Assembly: GCF_026278345.1 (NCBI RefSeq)
Contig: NZ_CP111085.1
Location: forward strand, 4,164,501-4,228,500
DNA length: 64,000 bases
Direction: 5' to 3'
Origin: Tellurirhabdus rosea
GTDB taxonomy: Bacteria; Bacteroidota; Bacteroidia; Cytophagales; Spirosomataceae
In this document: one piece after another, positions 25,778 through 33,717 of the stretch
Layout of the letters: the number at the start of each line of letters is the position of its first letter
Position numbering within the stretch: position 1 is the stretch's first letter
The notes under the pieces: model-generated
What the model was told of the DNA's origin: nothing
The model's input: only the letters and a program-made list of their open reading frames with translations
Databases searched by the model: none
Translations under genes and position numbers: made by a program

Positions 25778-25831
25778 TTTCGTAGCAGTTTATTGCATTT
25801 GTATTTTAATTGTCAGGAGATAGACCAACCC

Positions 25832-25866
25832 GCGGCCGGTGTCCTCACCGGCCGCATCTTTTTTAG
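25832..25866 (+). terminator. 10-bp hairpin terminator
   Basis: GCGGCCGGTG at 25832-25841 pairs with CACCGGCCGC at 25846-25855 around TCCT and is followed by ATCTTTTTTA. It closes the transcript of the small membrane protein. Confidence 0.88.
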
Positions 25867-26024
25867 CCGCCCGCAAACGCTTGCCCATCGGCCATCCATC
25901 CCCGCAATCCCGCCACCCGTCCCAAAAGCCTGCCTTCCGGAATCGAACCGACTGAATCTGCGTTCATTCGAACAGAAACCCCTAATCATTCCGTTTTGTA
26001 TCTTTCCGGAAACCACTTTGTTTC

Positions 26025-26702
26025 ATGAGCATTCTGCGCGTTGAGAACCTTACCAAAACCTACCAGAGCGGCGGCCGCACGCTGACCGTATTGGATACCG
26101 TCAATTTTGAGTTGCAGGCGGGCGACACGTTTTCCATCGTCGGGCCGTCGGGCAGCGGCAAAACCACGCTGCTGGGCCTGTGCGCGGGCCTCGACCGGGC
26201 GTCGTCAGGCAGCGTCTACCTCAACGGCATTCGCCTCGATGAGTTGTCGGAAGACCAGCGGGCGGCCGTCCGCAACGAGCACGTCGGCTTTATCTTCCAG
26301 AACTTCCAGCTTCTGCCCACGCTGACGGCCCTCGAAAACGTGATGGTGCCGCTCGAACTGCAGGGCAAACGCGGGGCTGCCCGCACCGCCCAGGAACTGC
26401 TCGAACGGGTCGGGCTCGGCCAGCGCGGTCACCACTACCCGACGCAGCTTTCGGGCGGCGAACAGCAGCGGGTCTCGCTGGCCCGGGCGTTTGCCAACCG
26501 GCCGAAAATCCTGTTTGCCGACGAACCCACGGGCAACCTCGACGCCGACACCAGCGCCACCGTCACCGACCTCATCTTCGAACTCAACCGCGAAGCCGGC
26601 ACCACGCTCGTCCTCGTCACCCACGACCTCGACCTCGCCGCCCGCACGCAGCGAATCATCCGGATTCGGGGCGGGGTGGTGGAAAATCAATTAGCGAATT
26701 AG
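26025..26702 (+). CDS. ABC transporter ATPase, LolD/YbbA/MacB type
   Basis: 225 residues. Walker A is GPSGSGKTTL, the signature LSGGEQQRVSLARAFA and Walker B ILFADEPTGNLD, followed by LVLVTHDLDLAART. Short spacing and the TGNLD form mark the lipoprotein-release/macrolide-export class. It energises the FtsX-like permease encoded next. Its last residues (NQLAN) and TAG stop are encoded by the first words of element R4, so the original C-terminus may have been different. Confidence 0.93.
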   Translation: MSILRVENLTKTYQSGGRTLTVLDTVNFELQAGDTFSIVGPSGSGKTTLLGLCAGLDRASSGSVYLNGIRLDELSEDQRAAVRNEHVGFIFQNFQLLPTLTALENVMVPLELQGKRGAARTAQELLERVGLGQRGHHYPTQLSGGEQQRVSLARAFANRPKILFADEPTGNLDADTSATVTDLIFELNREAGTTLVLVTHDLDLAARTQRIIRIRGGVVENQLAN

Positions 26703-26803
26703 CGATTGAGCGAATAGCTCCGCTAGAACTTATTGCATTGGCGACGCTAATCACTCACCCGCTCAATCACTCATTCACTCAATCACTAATTCGCTCAATC
26801 CCT
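26688..26803 (+). repeat. Intergenic word-palindrome element R4
   Basis: Arms of GCGAATTA/GCGATTGA words on the left and TCACTCAA/CTAATTCGC words on the right, largely complementary to each other. The core is AGCTCCGC...GGCGACGC. It lies inside an ABC-exporter operon. Its left end codes for the last five residues and stop of the ATPase, and its right end finishes three bases before the permease ATG at 26804. Confidence 0.75.
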
Positions 26804-29332
26804 ATGACTTCCCTCTCCTGGCTTTTCCGCATGGCCTGGCGCGACAGTCGCCGGAGTCGCCCGCGGCTGCTGCTGTTTATGTCGTCCATCGTGCTGGGTA
26901 TCGCGGCGCTGGTAGCGATCAATTCGTTCGGCGACAACCTCGCCCGGACCATCGACGAGCAGGCGCAGGAACTGCTCGGGGCCGACCTTGTGCTCAGTTC
27001 CGGACGACAGCCCAGCCCCAAAACGCAGACGCTGCTGGACACCATCGGCCCCGAACGCTCGATGGAAGTGGCCTTCCCGTCCATGATCTTTTTTCCGAAG
27101 TCTGGTAACGTCCGTCTGGCGCAGGTGAAAGCCGTAGAAGGCGGTTTTCCGTATTACGGCGTCTGGGAAGCGGAGCCTGCGGCGGCCGTGAACCGTTTCC
27201 GGCAGTCGGGGGAGCAGGTGGCCCTCGTCGACGACGCGCTGCTGGTGCAGTTCGGCGCGCAGCCCGGCGATTCGGTCAAGGTCGGAACGCTGACGTTTGT
27301 GGTGGCCGGCCGGGTCCTGAGAACGCCCGGACAGACCGCCGTGACCACGACCGTCGCCCCGACCGTTTTTATTCCCGCCAAATACCTCAAACAGACCGGC
27401 CTTCTGCAGATGGGCAGCCGGGCGCAGTACCGCTATTATTACAAATTCCCGGCAGGAACCGACGTGGACAAGCTGGTGGCTGCCAACGAAACCCGTCTGG
27501 ACAAAGCGGGCCTGAACGTCGATACCGTGTCCGACCGTAAACGGCAGACCGGCCGGGCGTTTGCCGACCTGACCCGTTTCCTGAACCTCGTGGCGTTTGT
27601 GGCCCTGCTGCTCGGCTGCGTGGGCGTGGCGAGTTCGGTGCATCTGTACGTCAAGGAAAAAATGGCTTCGGTGGCCGTGCTGCGGTGCCTCGGCGCCAGC
27701 GGACGGCAGGCGTTTCTGATTTACCTCATTCAAACGTCGCTTATGGGCCTGCTGGGCGCGGTGCTGGGTACGGCCCTGGGAACGGCGGTGCAGTTTGCCC
27801 TGCCGGAGGTCTTCAGCGGGTTCCTGCCCGTGGAGGTGTCGGTCGCGATTTCGTGGAAAGCCGTGGCGCAGGGCATCCTGACCGGGCTGGTGGTGGCGGT
27901 GCTGTTCGCGCTGCTGCCCCTGCTGATGGTGCGGAAAATATCGCCTCTCCGGACGCTCCGGACGGATTACCAGGAAGATGTGAGTTCCCGCGACCCGCTG
28001 CGCTGGCTGGTGTACACGCTGATTGCCGCTTTCGTGACGGGCTTTGCCTGGTGGCAGACCCGCGACTGGAAACTGGCGCTGGGCTTTACGGTGGGCCTGG
28101 GGATTACCTTCGCGGTGCTGACGGTTTTCGGGCTGCTGCTGATGTGGCTCGTGCGGCGGTTCTTTCCCGTTTCGTGGAGCTACGTCTGGCGGCAGAGCCT
28201 CGCCAATCTGTACCGGCCGCAGAACCAGACGCTTATTCTGGTGATTTCGATCGGCCTCGGCACGTTCCTCATCGCGACGCTGTACCTGGTGCAGAGTCTG
28301 CTGCTGGGCCGGGTGCAGTTGTCGGGCAGCGGCCAGCAGCCTAACATGGTCCTGTTTGATATTCAGAACGAACAGAAAGCGGGTGTGCAACAACTGGTTC
28401 GGGAAAACAAGCTGCCTATTCTGCAATCGGTGCCCATCGTGACGATGCGGCTGGCCGAAATCAACGGCCGTTCGGTGGAGGAGTTGCAGGCGGATACGTC
28501 GGCCAAAATCCCCGACTGGGCCCTGACCCGCGAATACCGCGTGACCTACCGCGATTCGCTGATCGTATCGGAAAAAATGGCGGAAGGCGGCGCTCCCCGA
28601 CAGGAGGCCGGGACGATTTATATTTCGCTGGAAGATGCGTACCTGAAACGCATCAAGGGCAAACTGGGCGATACGCTGACGTTCAACGTGCAGGGTGCGC
28701 TCGTCCCGACCGTGGTGGGCGGAACCCGGCAGATCGACTGGAACCGGGTGCAGACCAACTTCCTCGTCGTGTTTCCCAACGGCGTACTCGAACAGGCCCC
28801 GCAGTTCCACGTGCTGATGACGCGGGTCGGTTCGACGGAGCAGTCGGCGGCGTTTCAGCGCCAGCTGGTGCAGCAGTACCCGAACGTTTCGGCCATCGAC
28901 CTCGGGCTGATTCTGCGGACGATCGACGAGATACTGGACAAAATCTCGTTCGTGATCCGGTTTATGGCCCTTTTTAGCATTATTACGGGCCTGCTGGTGC
29001 TGGGCAGTTCGGTAGTCATCAGCAAATACCAGCGGGTGCAGGAAAGCGTGCTGCTGCGGACCATCGGCGCGAGCCGGCGGCAGATTCTGCTCATCACGGC
29101 GATCGAATACCTGCTGCTGGGCCTGCTGGCCGCGCTGACGGGCATCGGTCTGTCGCTGGCCGGAAGCTGGGCACTGGCGCATTACGTCTTCGAAAGCCCG
29201 TTCAACCCGACCTACGGTCCGCTGGCGCTGGTGGTGCTGGTGGTGACAACGCTGACGGTCGTGATTGGCCTCTTCAACAGCCGCGATGTTCTGGTGCGGC
29301 CGCCGCTGGAAGTCCTGCGGGCGGAGGCTTAA
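26804..29332 (+). CDS. FtsX-like ABC permease, YbbP type
   Basis: 842 residues from the ATG at 26804; the frame is open further upstream only through the repeat. Helix 1 near 20-42 is followed by a large periplasmic domain. FtsX cores are at about 235-385 (LVAFVALLLGCVGVASSVHL, VAVLRCLGASGRQAFLIYLI) and 720-840 (FSIITGLLVLGSSVVISKYQ, LLRTIGASRRQILLITAIEY), with central helices between. Ten or so helices and two FtsX units match YbbP. With the LolD-like ATPase it forms a mechanotransmission or export complex in the inner membrane; the substrate is not known. A strong terminator follows. Confidence 0.9.
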   Translation: MTSLSWLFRMAWRDSRRSRPRLLLFMSSIVLGIAALVAINSFGDNLARTIDEQAQELLGADLVLSSGRQPSPKTQTLLDTIGPERSMEVAFPSMIFFPKSGNVRLAQVKAVEGGFPYYGVWEAEPAAAVNRFRQSGEQVALVDDALLVQFGAQPGDSVKVGTLTFVVAGRVLRTPGQTAVTTTVAPTVFIPAKYLKQTGLLQMGSRAQYRYYYKFPAGTDVDKLVAANETRLDKAGLNVDTVSDRKRQTGRAFADLTRFLNLVAFVALLLGCVGVASSVHLYVKEKMASVAVLRCLGASGRQAFLIYLIQTSLMGLLGAVLGTALGTAVQFALPEVFSGFLPVEVSVAISWKAVAQGILTGLVVAVLFALLPLLMVRKISPLRTLRTDYQEDVSSRDPLRWLVYTLIAAFVTGFAWWQTRDWKLALGFTVGLGITFAVLTVFGLLLMWLVRRFFPVSWSYVWRQSLANLYRPQNQTLILVISIGLGTFLIATLYLVQSLLLGRVQLSGSGQQPNMVLFDIQNEQKAGVQQLVRENKLPILQSVPIVTMRLAEINGRSVEELQADTSAKIPDWALTREYRVTYRDSLIVSEKMAEGGAPRQEAGTIYISLEDAYLKRIKGKLGDTLTFNVQGALVPTVVGGTRQIDWNRVQTNFLVVFPNGVLEQAPQFHVLMTRVGSTEQSAAFQRQLVQQYPNVSAIDLGLILRTIDEILDKISFVIRFMALFSIITGLLVLGSSVVISKYQRVQESVLLRTIGASRRQILLITAIEYLLLGLLAALTGIGLSLAGSWALAHYVFESPFNPTYGPLALVVLVVTTLTVVIGLFNSRDVLVRPPLEVLRAEA

Positions 29333-29339
29333 TAATTTC

Positions 29340-29386
29340 CCCAAAAAGAAATGCCATATCTTGGAGATATGGCATTTCTTTTTGGG
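29340..29386. terminator. Perfect 21-bp hairpin terminator
   Basis: 29340-29360 pairs exactly with 29366-29386 around TTGGA. The stem carries AAAAAGAAATG on one side and its complement on the other, so it can work in both directions. It lies 8 bases after the permease stop. Confidence 0.92.
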
Positions 29387-29566
29387 AATAAGACGGCGCA
29401 GCAGGCGGCCCGAATCTTTCCAGAAGGTAAGCGCAGACGCGTCCCGAGCGGGAACGTATAAAGGCTAAAATTTCAATAAAAACTTGTTCGAAGTCTAAAC
29501 CCATCAGTAAGCCAACGGTTACAAAGAAGATAATTGACTGTATTCACACTAAACAAGATTATCTTC

Positions 29567-30418
29567 ATGAGCTACGTACAAGTCTCACCGGATGTCAGCC
29601 TGCACTACCAGGACTGGGGCACAGGTCAGCCGGTAGTACTGATTCACGGATGGCCGCTGAGCCACGAAATGTGGGAGTATCAAATGACCGAACTGCCCAA
29701 ACATGGCCTGCGCTGCATTGCCTACGACCGGCGCGGTTTCGGTAAATCGTCAAAGCCCTGGGCAAGTTACGACTACGACACGCTGGCGCAGGACCTGCAC
29801 GGACTGCTGACGGAACTCGATCTGCGCGATGTTACGCTGGTGGGTTTCTCGATGGGCGGCGGCGAAGTGGCCCGGTACATGGGTCGTTACGGCGGCGAAC
29901 GGGTGTCCAAAGTTGTTTTTGTCAGTTCGGTAACCCCGTATCTGCTGCAGGACGACAGCAACCCCGACGGCGTAGACCGCTCGACGTTTGACGACATGGT
30001 CGAACAGATCCAGAAAGACCGGGCCGATTTTCTGCAAACCTTCGGCAAGCAGTTTTACGGAGTCAACCTCATCAGCCACCCGGTTAGCCAGGCGCACCTC
30101 GACGGCGACTTCATGCGGGCCTATCTGGCTTCGCCCAAAGCGACGGTCGATTGTGTTCGTTCGTTTTCGGAAACCGATTTCCGGCAGGACCTCCAGCGTA
30201 TCAAAGTGCCGACGCTGATCATTCACGGCGATTCCGACAAGACCGTTCCGTTTGAATCGTCCGGGCAGTTGACTCACCGCCTGATGCCGCATTCTCAGTT
30301 GCTCACCTACAGCGGGGCTCCCCACGGCCTCTTCTTCACCGAACGCGACCGCCTGAACCAGGACCTGCTGAGTTTCATCATGGAGCGCAAAACGGTAACC
30401 GAACCAGTGACGTATTGA
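29567..30418 (+). CDS. Alpha/beta hydrolase, cofactor-free chloroperoxidase-like
   Basis: 283 residues from the ATG at 29567 (MSYVQVSPDVSLHYQDWGTG); an earlier TTG-type start is less likely. Oxyanion region VVLIHGWPLS, nucleophile elbow LVGFSMGGGE with Ser95, acid near Asp224 in IIHGDSDKTVPF, and His253 in SGAPHGLFF. The block RRGFGKSSKPWASYDYDTLA is characteristic of non-haem chloroperoxidases/esterases. It is cytoplasmic and probably acts as an esterase or perhydrolase. It is followed by element R5 and the quinone reductase gene. Confidence 0.88.
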   Translation: MSYVQVSPDVSLHYQDWGTGQPVVLIHGWPLSHEMWEYQMTELPKHGLRCIAYDRRGFGKSSKPWASYDYDTLAQDLHGLLTELDLRDVTLVGFSMGGGEVARYMGRYGGERVSKVVFVSSVTPYLLQDDSNPDGVDRSTFDDMVEQIQKDRADFLQTFGKQFYGVNLISHPVSQAHLDGDFMRAYLASPKATVDCVRSFSETDFRQDLQRIKVPTLIIHGDSDKTVPFESSGQLTHRLMPHSQLLTYSGAPHGLFFTERDRLNQDLLSFIMERKTVTEPVTY

Positions 30419-30631
30419 AGGGTTGAATTTTGAATGATTGAATTTTGAATGACTGCGTGCGTGAATGACTGAATGACTGACTGGATGATAGGTGGTCTGC
30501 GGCTGCGGTTGATTGGGCTTTGTTTTCGTTAGCGGTAAACCTGTTACCTTAGCGAAGCCTGTTGGCTGCGTGAGTTGCCTATCACTCATTCAGTCATTCA
30601 AAATTCAATCATTCAAAATTCAATCACTCCC
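30419..30631 (+). repeat. Intergenic word-palindrome element R5
   Basis: The largest of the set. 30423-30455 is a 33-bp perfect inverted repeat of 30591-30623, built from GAATTTT/GAATGATT words. Between them lies about 135 bases that include TTAGCGAAGCC, a piece of the usual core. It begins directly after the hydrolase stop and ends at the ATG (30632) of the quinone reductase gene. Confidence 0.82.
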
Positions 30632-31612
30632 ATGCTCGCCCTTCTCTGCAAAACCCACGGCCTGCCTGATCAGCTTACACTTGAGGAAATTCCTGCACCG
30701 ACGCCCGGCCCCGGACAGGTTCGGATTGCCGTCAGGGCCTGTGGGGCCAACTTTCCGGACACGCTGATGATTCAGAACAAGTACCAGTTCAAGCCGCCGC
30801 TGCCGTTTTCGCCCGGCGGTGAACTGACGGGCGTGGTGGAAGAAGTGGGCGAGGGCGTCCGGAATGTCCGGCCCGGCGACCGCGTCTTTGCCCTTTCCGG
30901 CTGGGGTGGCATGGCCGAACAGGCGGTGGTCGATGCCCTGCGCTGCGTTCCGATTCCGGCCGAAATGGACTTCGTCCACGGAGCCGCTTTTCTCTACAAT
31001 CACGCTACCTCGTACCACGCGCTGAAAGACCGGGCGGAGCTGAAAGCCGACGAAACGCTGCTGGTGCTCGGCGCGGGCGGCGGCGTCGGGCTGGCCGCCG
31101 TCGAACTGGGCAAACTGCTCGGCGCTACGGTCATTGCCGCCGCCTCGTCGGACGAGAAACTGGCCGTCTGCCGCGAAAAAGGCGCGGACCACCTGATCAA
31201 CTACAGCACCGACGACCTGCGGACCCGCATCCGGGAAATTACCGGCGACAAAGGCGTGGATGTGGTGTACGACCCCGTTGGCGACGCCTTCACCGAACCG
31301 GCCCTGCGCTCGATCGGCTGGAAAGGCCGCTATCTGGTCGTCGGCTTCGCAGCGGGAGATATTCCTCGAATCCCGACGAATCTGGCCCTGCTGAAGGGCT
31401 GCGCCGTTGTGGGCGTGTTCTGGGGCGCTTTTGTCCAGCGCGAACCGGCCAAAGCGTATCAGAACAATCTCGACCTGACCCGCTATTTTGTGGAAGACAA
31501 ACTCCGTCCGCACATTTACAAAACCTACCCGCTGGCGGAGGCCCCGCAGGCGCTGGCGGACATCATGACGCGGAAAGTTGTGGGAAAAGCGGTTATTTTG
31601 GTTTCGAAATAA
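30632..31612 (+). CDS. NADPH:quinone oxidoreductase, zinc-independent MDR family
   Basis: 326 residues from the ATG at 30632, directly after the repeat; the frame reads upstream only through repeat words. GPGQVRIAVRACGANFPDTL is the MDR N-terminal block and lacks zinc ligands. LLVLGAGGGVGLAAVELGKL is the NADPH loop, and GVDVVYDPVGDAF and YFVEDKLRPHI follow. It reduces quinones or enoyl compounds with NADPH in the cytoplasm. The stop is 11 bases before the next start, so it may be read together with the molybdate genes. Confidence 0.9.
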   Translation: MLALLCKTHGLPDQLTLEEIPAPTPGPGQVRIAVRACGANFPDTLMIQNKYQFKPPLPFSPGGELTGVVEEVGEGVRNVRPGDRVFALSGWGGMAEQAVVDALRCVPIPAEMDFVHGAAFLYNHATSYHALKDRAELKADETLLVLGAGGGVGLAAVELGKLLGATVIAAASSDEKLAVCREKGADHLINYSTDDLRTRIREITGDKGVDVVYDPVGDAFTEPALRSIGWKGRYLVVGFAAGDIPRIPTNLALLKGCAVVGVFWGAFVQREPAKAYQNNLDLTRYFVEDKLRPHIYKTYPLAEAPQALADIMTRKVVGKAVILVSK

Positions 31613-31623
31613 ACCCGGTACTC

Positions 31624-32181
31624 ATGACGATTTCTCTTTACCCGTCGGTTCGGCGGGCAGACGAACAGGCTGCGGGCAAATCCTTTCGTCCGGGGCGCGT
31701 CCTGCTGGCGGCTCTGGTGGCAGCCCTCCTGTGTTCATTGCCGGCAAAAGCCCAGATTACTCTTTCCGGCGAAGTCGCTTCGCCGCTCACGCTCACGACC
31801 GCTGAACTGGACGCCATGCCGCATACCGAAGTAAAAGCCACCGACCACGACGGCAAAAAGCGCCGCTACTCCGGCATCCCGCTGACCGACCTGCTGAAAC
31901 GGGCGGGAGTAGCCCAGGGCGCTCAGCTGCGTGGAAAAAACCTGACGAAATACCTGCTGGTGAAGGCCGCGGACGGCTACGAGGCCGTGTTCGCCCTGCC
32001 CGAACTGGACCCCGAGTTTGCCGACCGGCCCGTTTTGCTGGTGGATAAGGCCGACGGCGAACCCCTGCCCAAAAGCGTCGGTCCGTACCGGCTCGTCGTG
32101 CCGGGAGAGAAGAAGCAGGCCCGCTGGGTGCGGCAGGTAACCGTTCTGGAAGTCCGGAACGCCAAAATGCCGCAGCCATGA
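31624..32181 (+). CDS. Exported molybdopterin-binding-fold protein of the molybdate operon
   Basis: 185 residues with a long n-region and a signal sequence (RVLLAALVAALLCSLPAKAQ). The domain ITLSGEVASPLTLTTAELDA, then RRYSGIPLTDLLKRAGVAQG and SVGPYRLVVPGEKKQARWVR, is the sulfite-oxidase-type molybdopterin-binding fold. The catalytic Cys of real enzymes is missing: there is no Cys in the mature domain. It may therefore bind cofactor or metal without catalysis. It overlaps modA by 4 bases (ATGA), so it belongs to the mod operon. Confidence 0.8.
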   Translation: MTISLYPSVRRADEQAAGKSFRPGRVLLAALVAALLCSLPAKAQITLSGEVASPLTLTTAELDAMPHTEVKATDHDGKKRRYSGIPLTDLLKRAGVAQGAQLRGKNLTKYLLVKAADGYEAVFALPELDPEFADRPVLLVDKADGEPLPKSVGPYRLVVPGEKKQARWVRQVTVLEVRNAKMPQP

Positions 32182-32936
32182 GGCATGCTTTCCTGCTCTG
32201 GCTGCTGCTGACCGGCTCAGCCTTCGGTCAGTCGCAGGCCCCGCGACTCCGGATCGCCGTGGCCGCCAACGCCCAATTTGTGATGGAAAAGCTCCAGGCG
32301 GCGTTTCGGAAGGAGAGCGGGATTGCCGTGGAACCGATCATCAATTCCTCCGGTCGCCTGACGACGCAGATTCAGCAGGGCGCGCCCTTTGACGTGTTTC
32401 TGTCGGCGGACATGGATTTTCCTAAAATACTGCACGAAAAAGGACTGACGACCGAGGCGCCGGTCGTTTACGCCTACGGCACGCTGGTGGTCTGGCGGGC
32501 GGGAGGCGGGCCCCTTTCCGCAAGTCTGAAGGAACTAACGGCCCCGGACGTTCGCCACATTGCCCTGGCCAGCCCCAAAACGGCTCCGTACGGCGAGGCG
32601 GCCGAGGCGGCTCTGCAAAAGCTGAAGCTGTACGATAACGTGCAGCCGAAACTGGTCTTCGGCGAGAGCATCGCGCAGGTGAACCAGTACGTCCTGTCGG
32701 GAGCGGCGGAGGTTGGTTTCACCGCCAAGTCGGTTGTGCTGGACCCGAAAATGCGCGGCAAAGGCCGCTGGGTTGAAGTGCCCGGCCGCCTGTACACGCC
32801 CATGGCGCAGGGCGTGGTCGTTTTGAAACGAACGGAGCGAATGGCCGAGGCCCGCCGGTTTGTCGCGTTTCTGAAAAGCCGGACCGCGCGGCGGATTTTT
32901 GAGGAATATGGGTATAAAATAGGGGGTAGTGGATAG
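32178..32936 (+). CDS. modA: Molybdate ABC transporter substrate-binding protein
   Basis: 252 residues with a signal peptide (MRHAFLLWLLLTGSAFGQS). LRIAVAANAQFVMEKLQAAF, EPIINSSGRLTTQIQQGAPF, DVFLSADMDFPKIL and HIALASPKTAPYGEAAEAAL are ModA ligand-binding blocks with the Ser and Tyr positions that hold the oxyanion. It captures molybdate or tungstate in the periplasm for ModBC. The last residues (GGSG) and TAG stop coincide with the left arm of element R6. Confidence 0.92.
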   Translation: MRHAFLLWLLLTGSAFGQSQAPRLRIAVAANAQFVMEKLQAAFRKESGIAVEPIINSSGRLTTQIQQGAPFDVFLSADMDFPKILHEKGLTTEAPVVYAYGTLVVWRAGGGPLSASLKELTAPDVRHIALASPKTAPYGEAAEAALQKLKLYDNVQPKLVFGESIAQVNQYVLSGAAEVGFTAKSVVLDPKMRGKGRWVEVPGRLYTPMAQGVVVLKRTERMAEARRFVAFLKSRTARRIFEEYGYKIGGSG

Positions 32937-33054
32937 CAATTTTAGCTTGAAAGACCAGATTTGCCGGGCGTCGGTGTCTATCCCAAACACCATGGCGGAA
33001 GGCTTCGACCGCTACTCGCGTCACCCACTAACCACTGTCCACTAACCCACTAAA
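32925..33054 (+). repeat. Element R6 with a four-helix-bundle (S23/Avd-like) gene remnant
   Basis: Arms: GTAGTGGATAG at the end of modA, and CACTAACCACTGTCCACTAA with further CCCACTAA before modB; the words are mutually complementary (TTAGTGG type). Between them 32940-33032 reads, in one frame, LKDQICRASVSI then TMAEGFDRYSR and a stop. This is the highly conserved core of the S23/four-helix-bundle family, whose consensus is of the form RDQxRRAxxSIxxNIAEGFxR. No start and no other helices remain, so it is a degraded copy. Confidence 0.78.
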
Positions 33055-33717
33055 ATGCTCGACTGGCAACCCATCTTCCTGACTTTCCAGCTGGCGACCG
33101 TCACCACGGTTGTGCTGCTGCTGCTGGGCGTGCCGCTGGCGGGTTGGCTGGCCCTGAGCCGGTTTCGGCTGAAGCCGCTGGTCGAGGCCGTGATTAGTCT
33201 GCCGCTGGTGCTGCCGCCCTCGGTCATCGGGTTTTACCTGCTGCTGGCGTTCAGTCCGGCGAGCGGGCTGGGGGGCTGGCTGCTCGAACACCTGAACCTG
33301 AAACTGGTCTTTTCGTTTGAAGGGCTGGTGGTGGCGTCGGTGCTGTACAGCCTGCCGTTTATGGTGCATCCGGTGCAGGCGGGGCTGGAGGCGCTGCCCG
33401 TTTCGTGGCGCGAGGCTTCGTACACGCTCGGTCATTCGCCCCTGAAAACGCTGCTGCGGGTGCTGCTGCCCAACTGCAAACCGGCCCTGCTGACCGGGGT
33501 GGTGTTATCCTTTGCCCACACCATCGGCGAATTTGGGCTGGTGCTGATGATTGGCGGGAATCTGCCCGGCCAGACCCGCGTGGCGTCCATCGCCATTTAC
33601 GACGAAGTGGAACTGCTCAACTACGACGCGGCGCATGGTTACGCCGCCCTGCTGCTGGTCATTTCGCTCGCCATTCTGGTGCTCGTTTACCGCTTTAACA
33701 AACGCCTGACTCTATGA
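33055..33717 (+). CDS. modB: Molybdate ABC transporter permease
   Basis: 220 residues with five to six helices (FQLATVTTVVLLLLGVPLAG, VISLPLVLPPSVIGFYLLLA). The EAA-type loop is LPVSWREASYTLGHSPLKTL LRVLLP, and AHTIGEFGLVLMIGGNLPGQ is the ModB signature. It forms the inner-membrane channel for molybdate with ModA and ModC. The ATG at 33055 lies right at the end of element R6, and its stop overlaps modC by 4 bases. Confidence 0.93.
   Translation: MLDWQPIFLTFQLATVTTVVLLLLGVPLAGWLALSRFRLKPLVEAVISLPLVLPPSVIGFYLLLAFSPASGLGGWLLEHLNLKLVFSFEGLVVASVLYSLPFMVHPVQAGLEALPVSWREASYTLGHSPLKTLLRVLLPNCKPALLTGVVLSFAHTIGEFGLVLMIGGNLPGQTRVASIAIYDEVELLNYDAAHGYAALLLVISLAILVLVYRFNKRLTL

Noticed and set aside
26795-29344. 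849-residue open frame on the minus strand
   Set aside because: Antisense to the clear FtsX-like permease; His/Gln/Arg-rich product without any domain.
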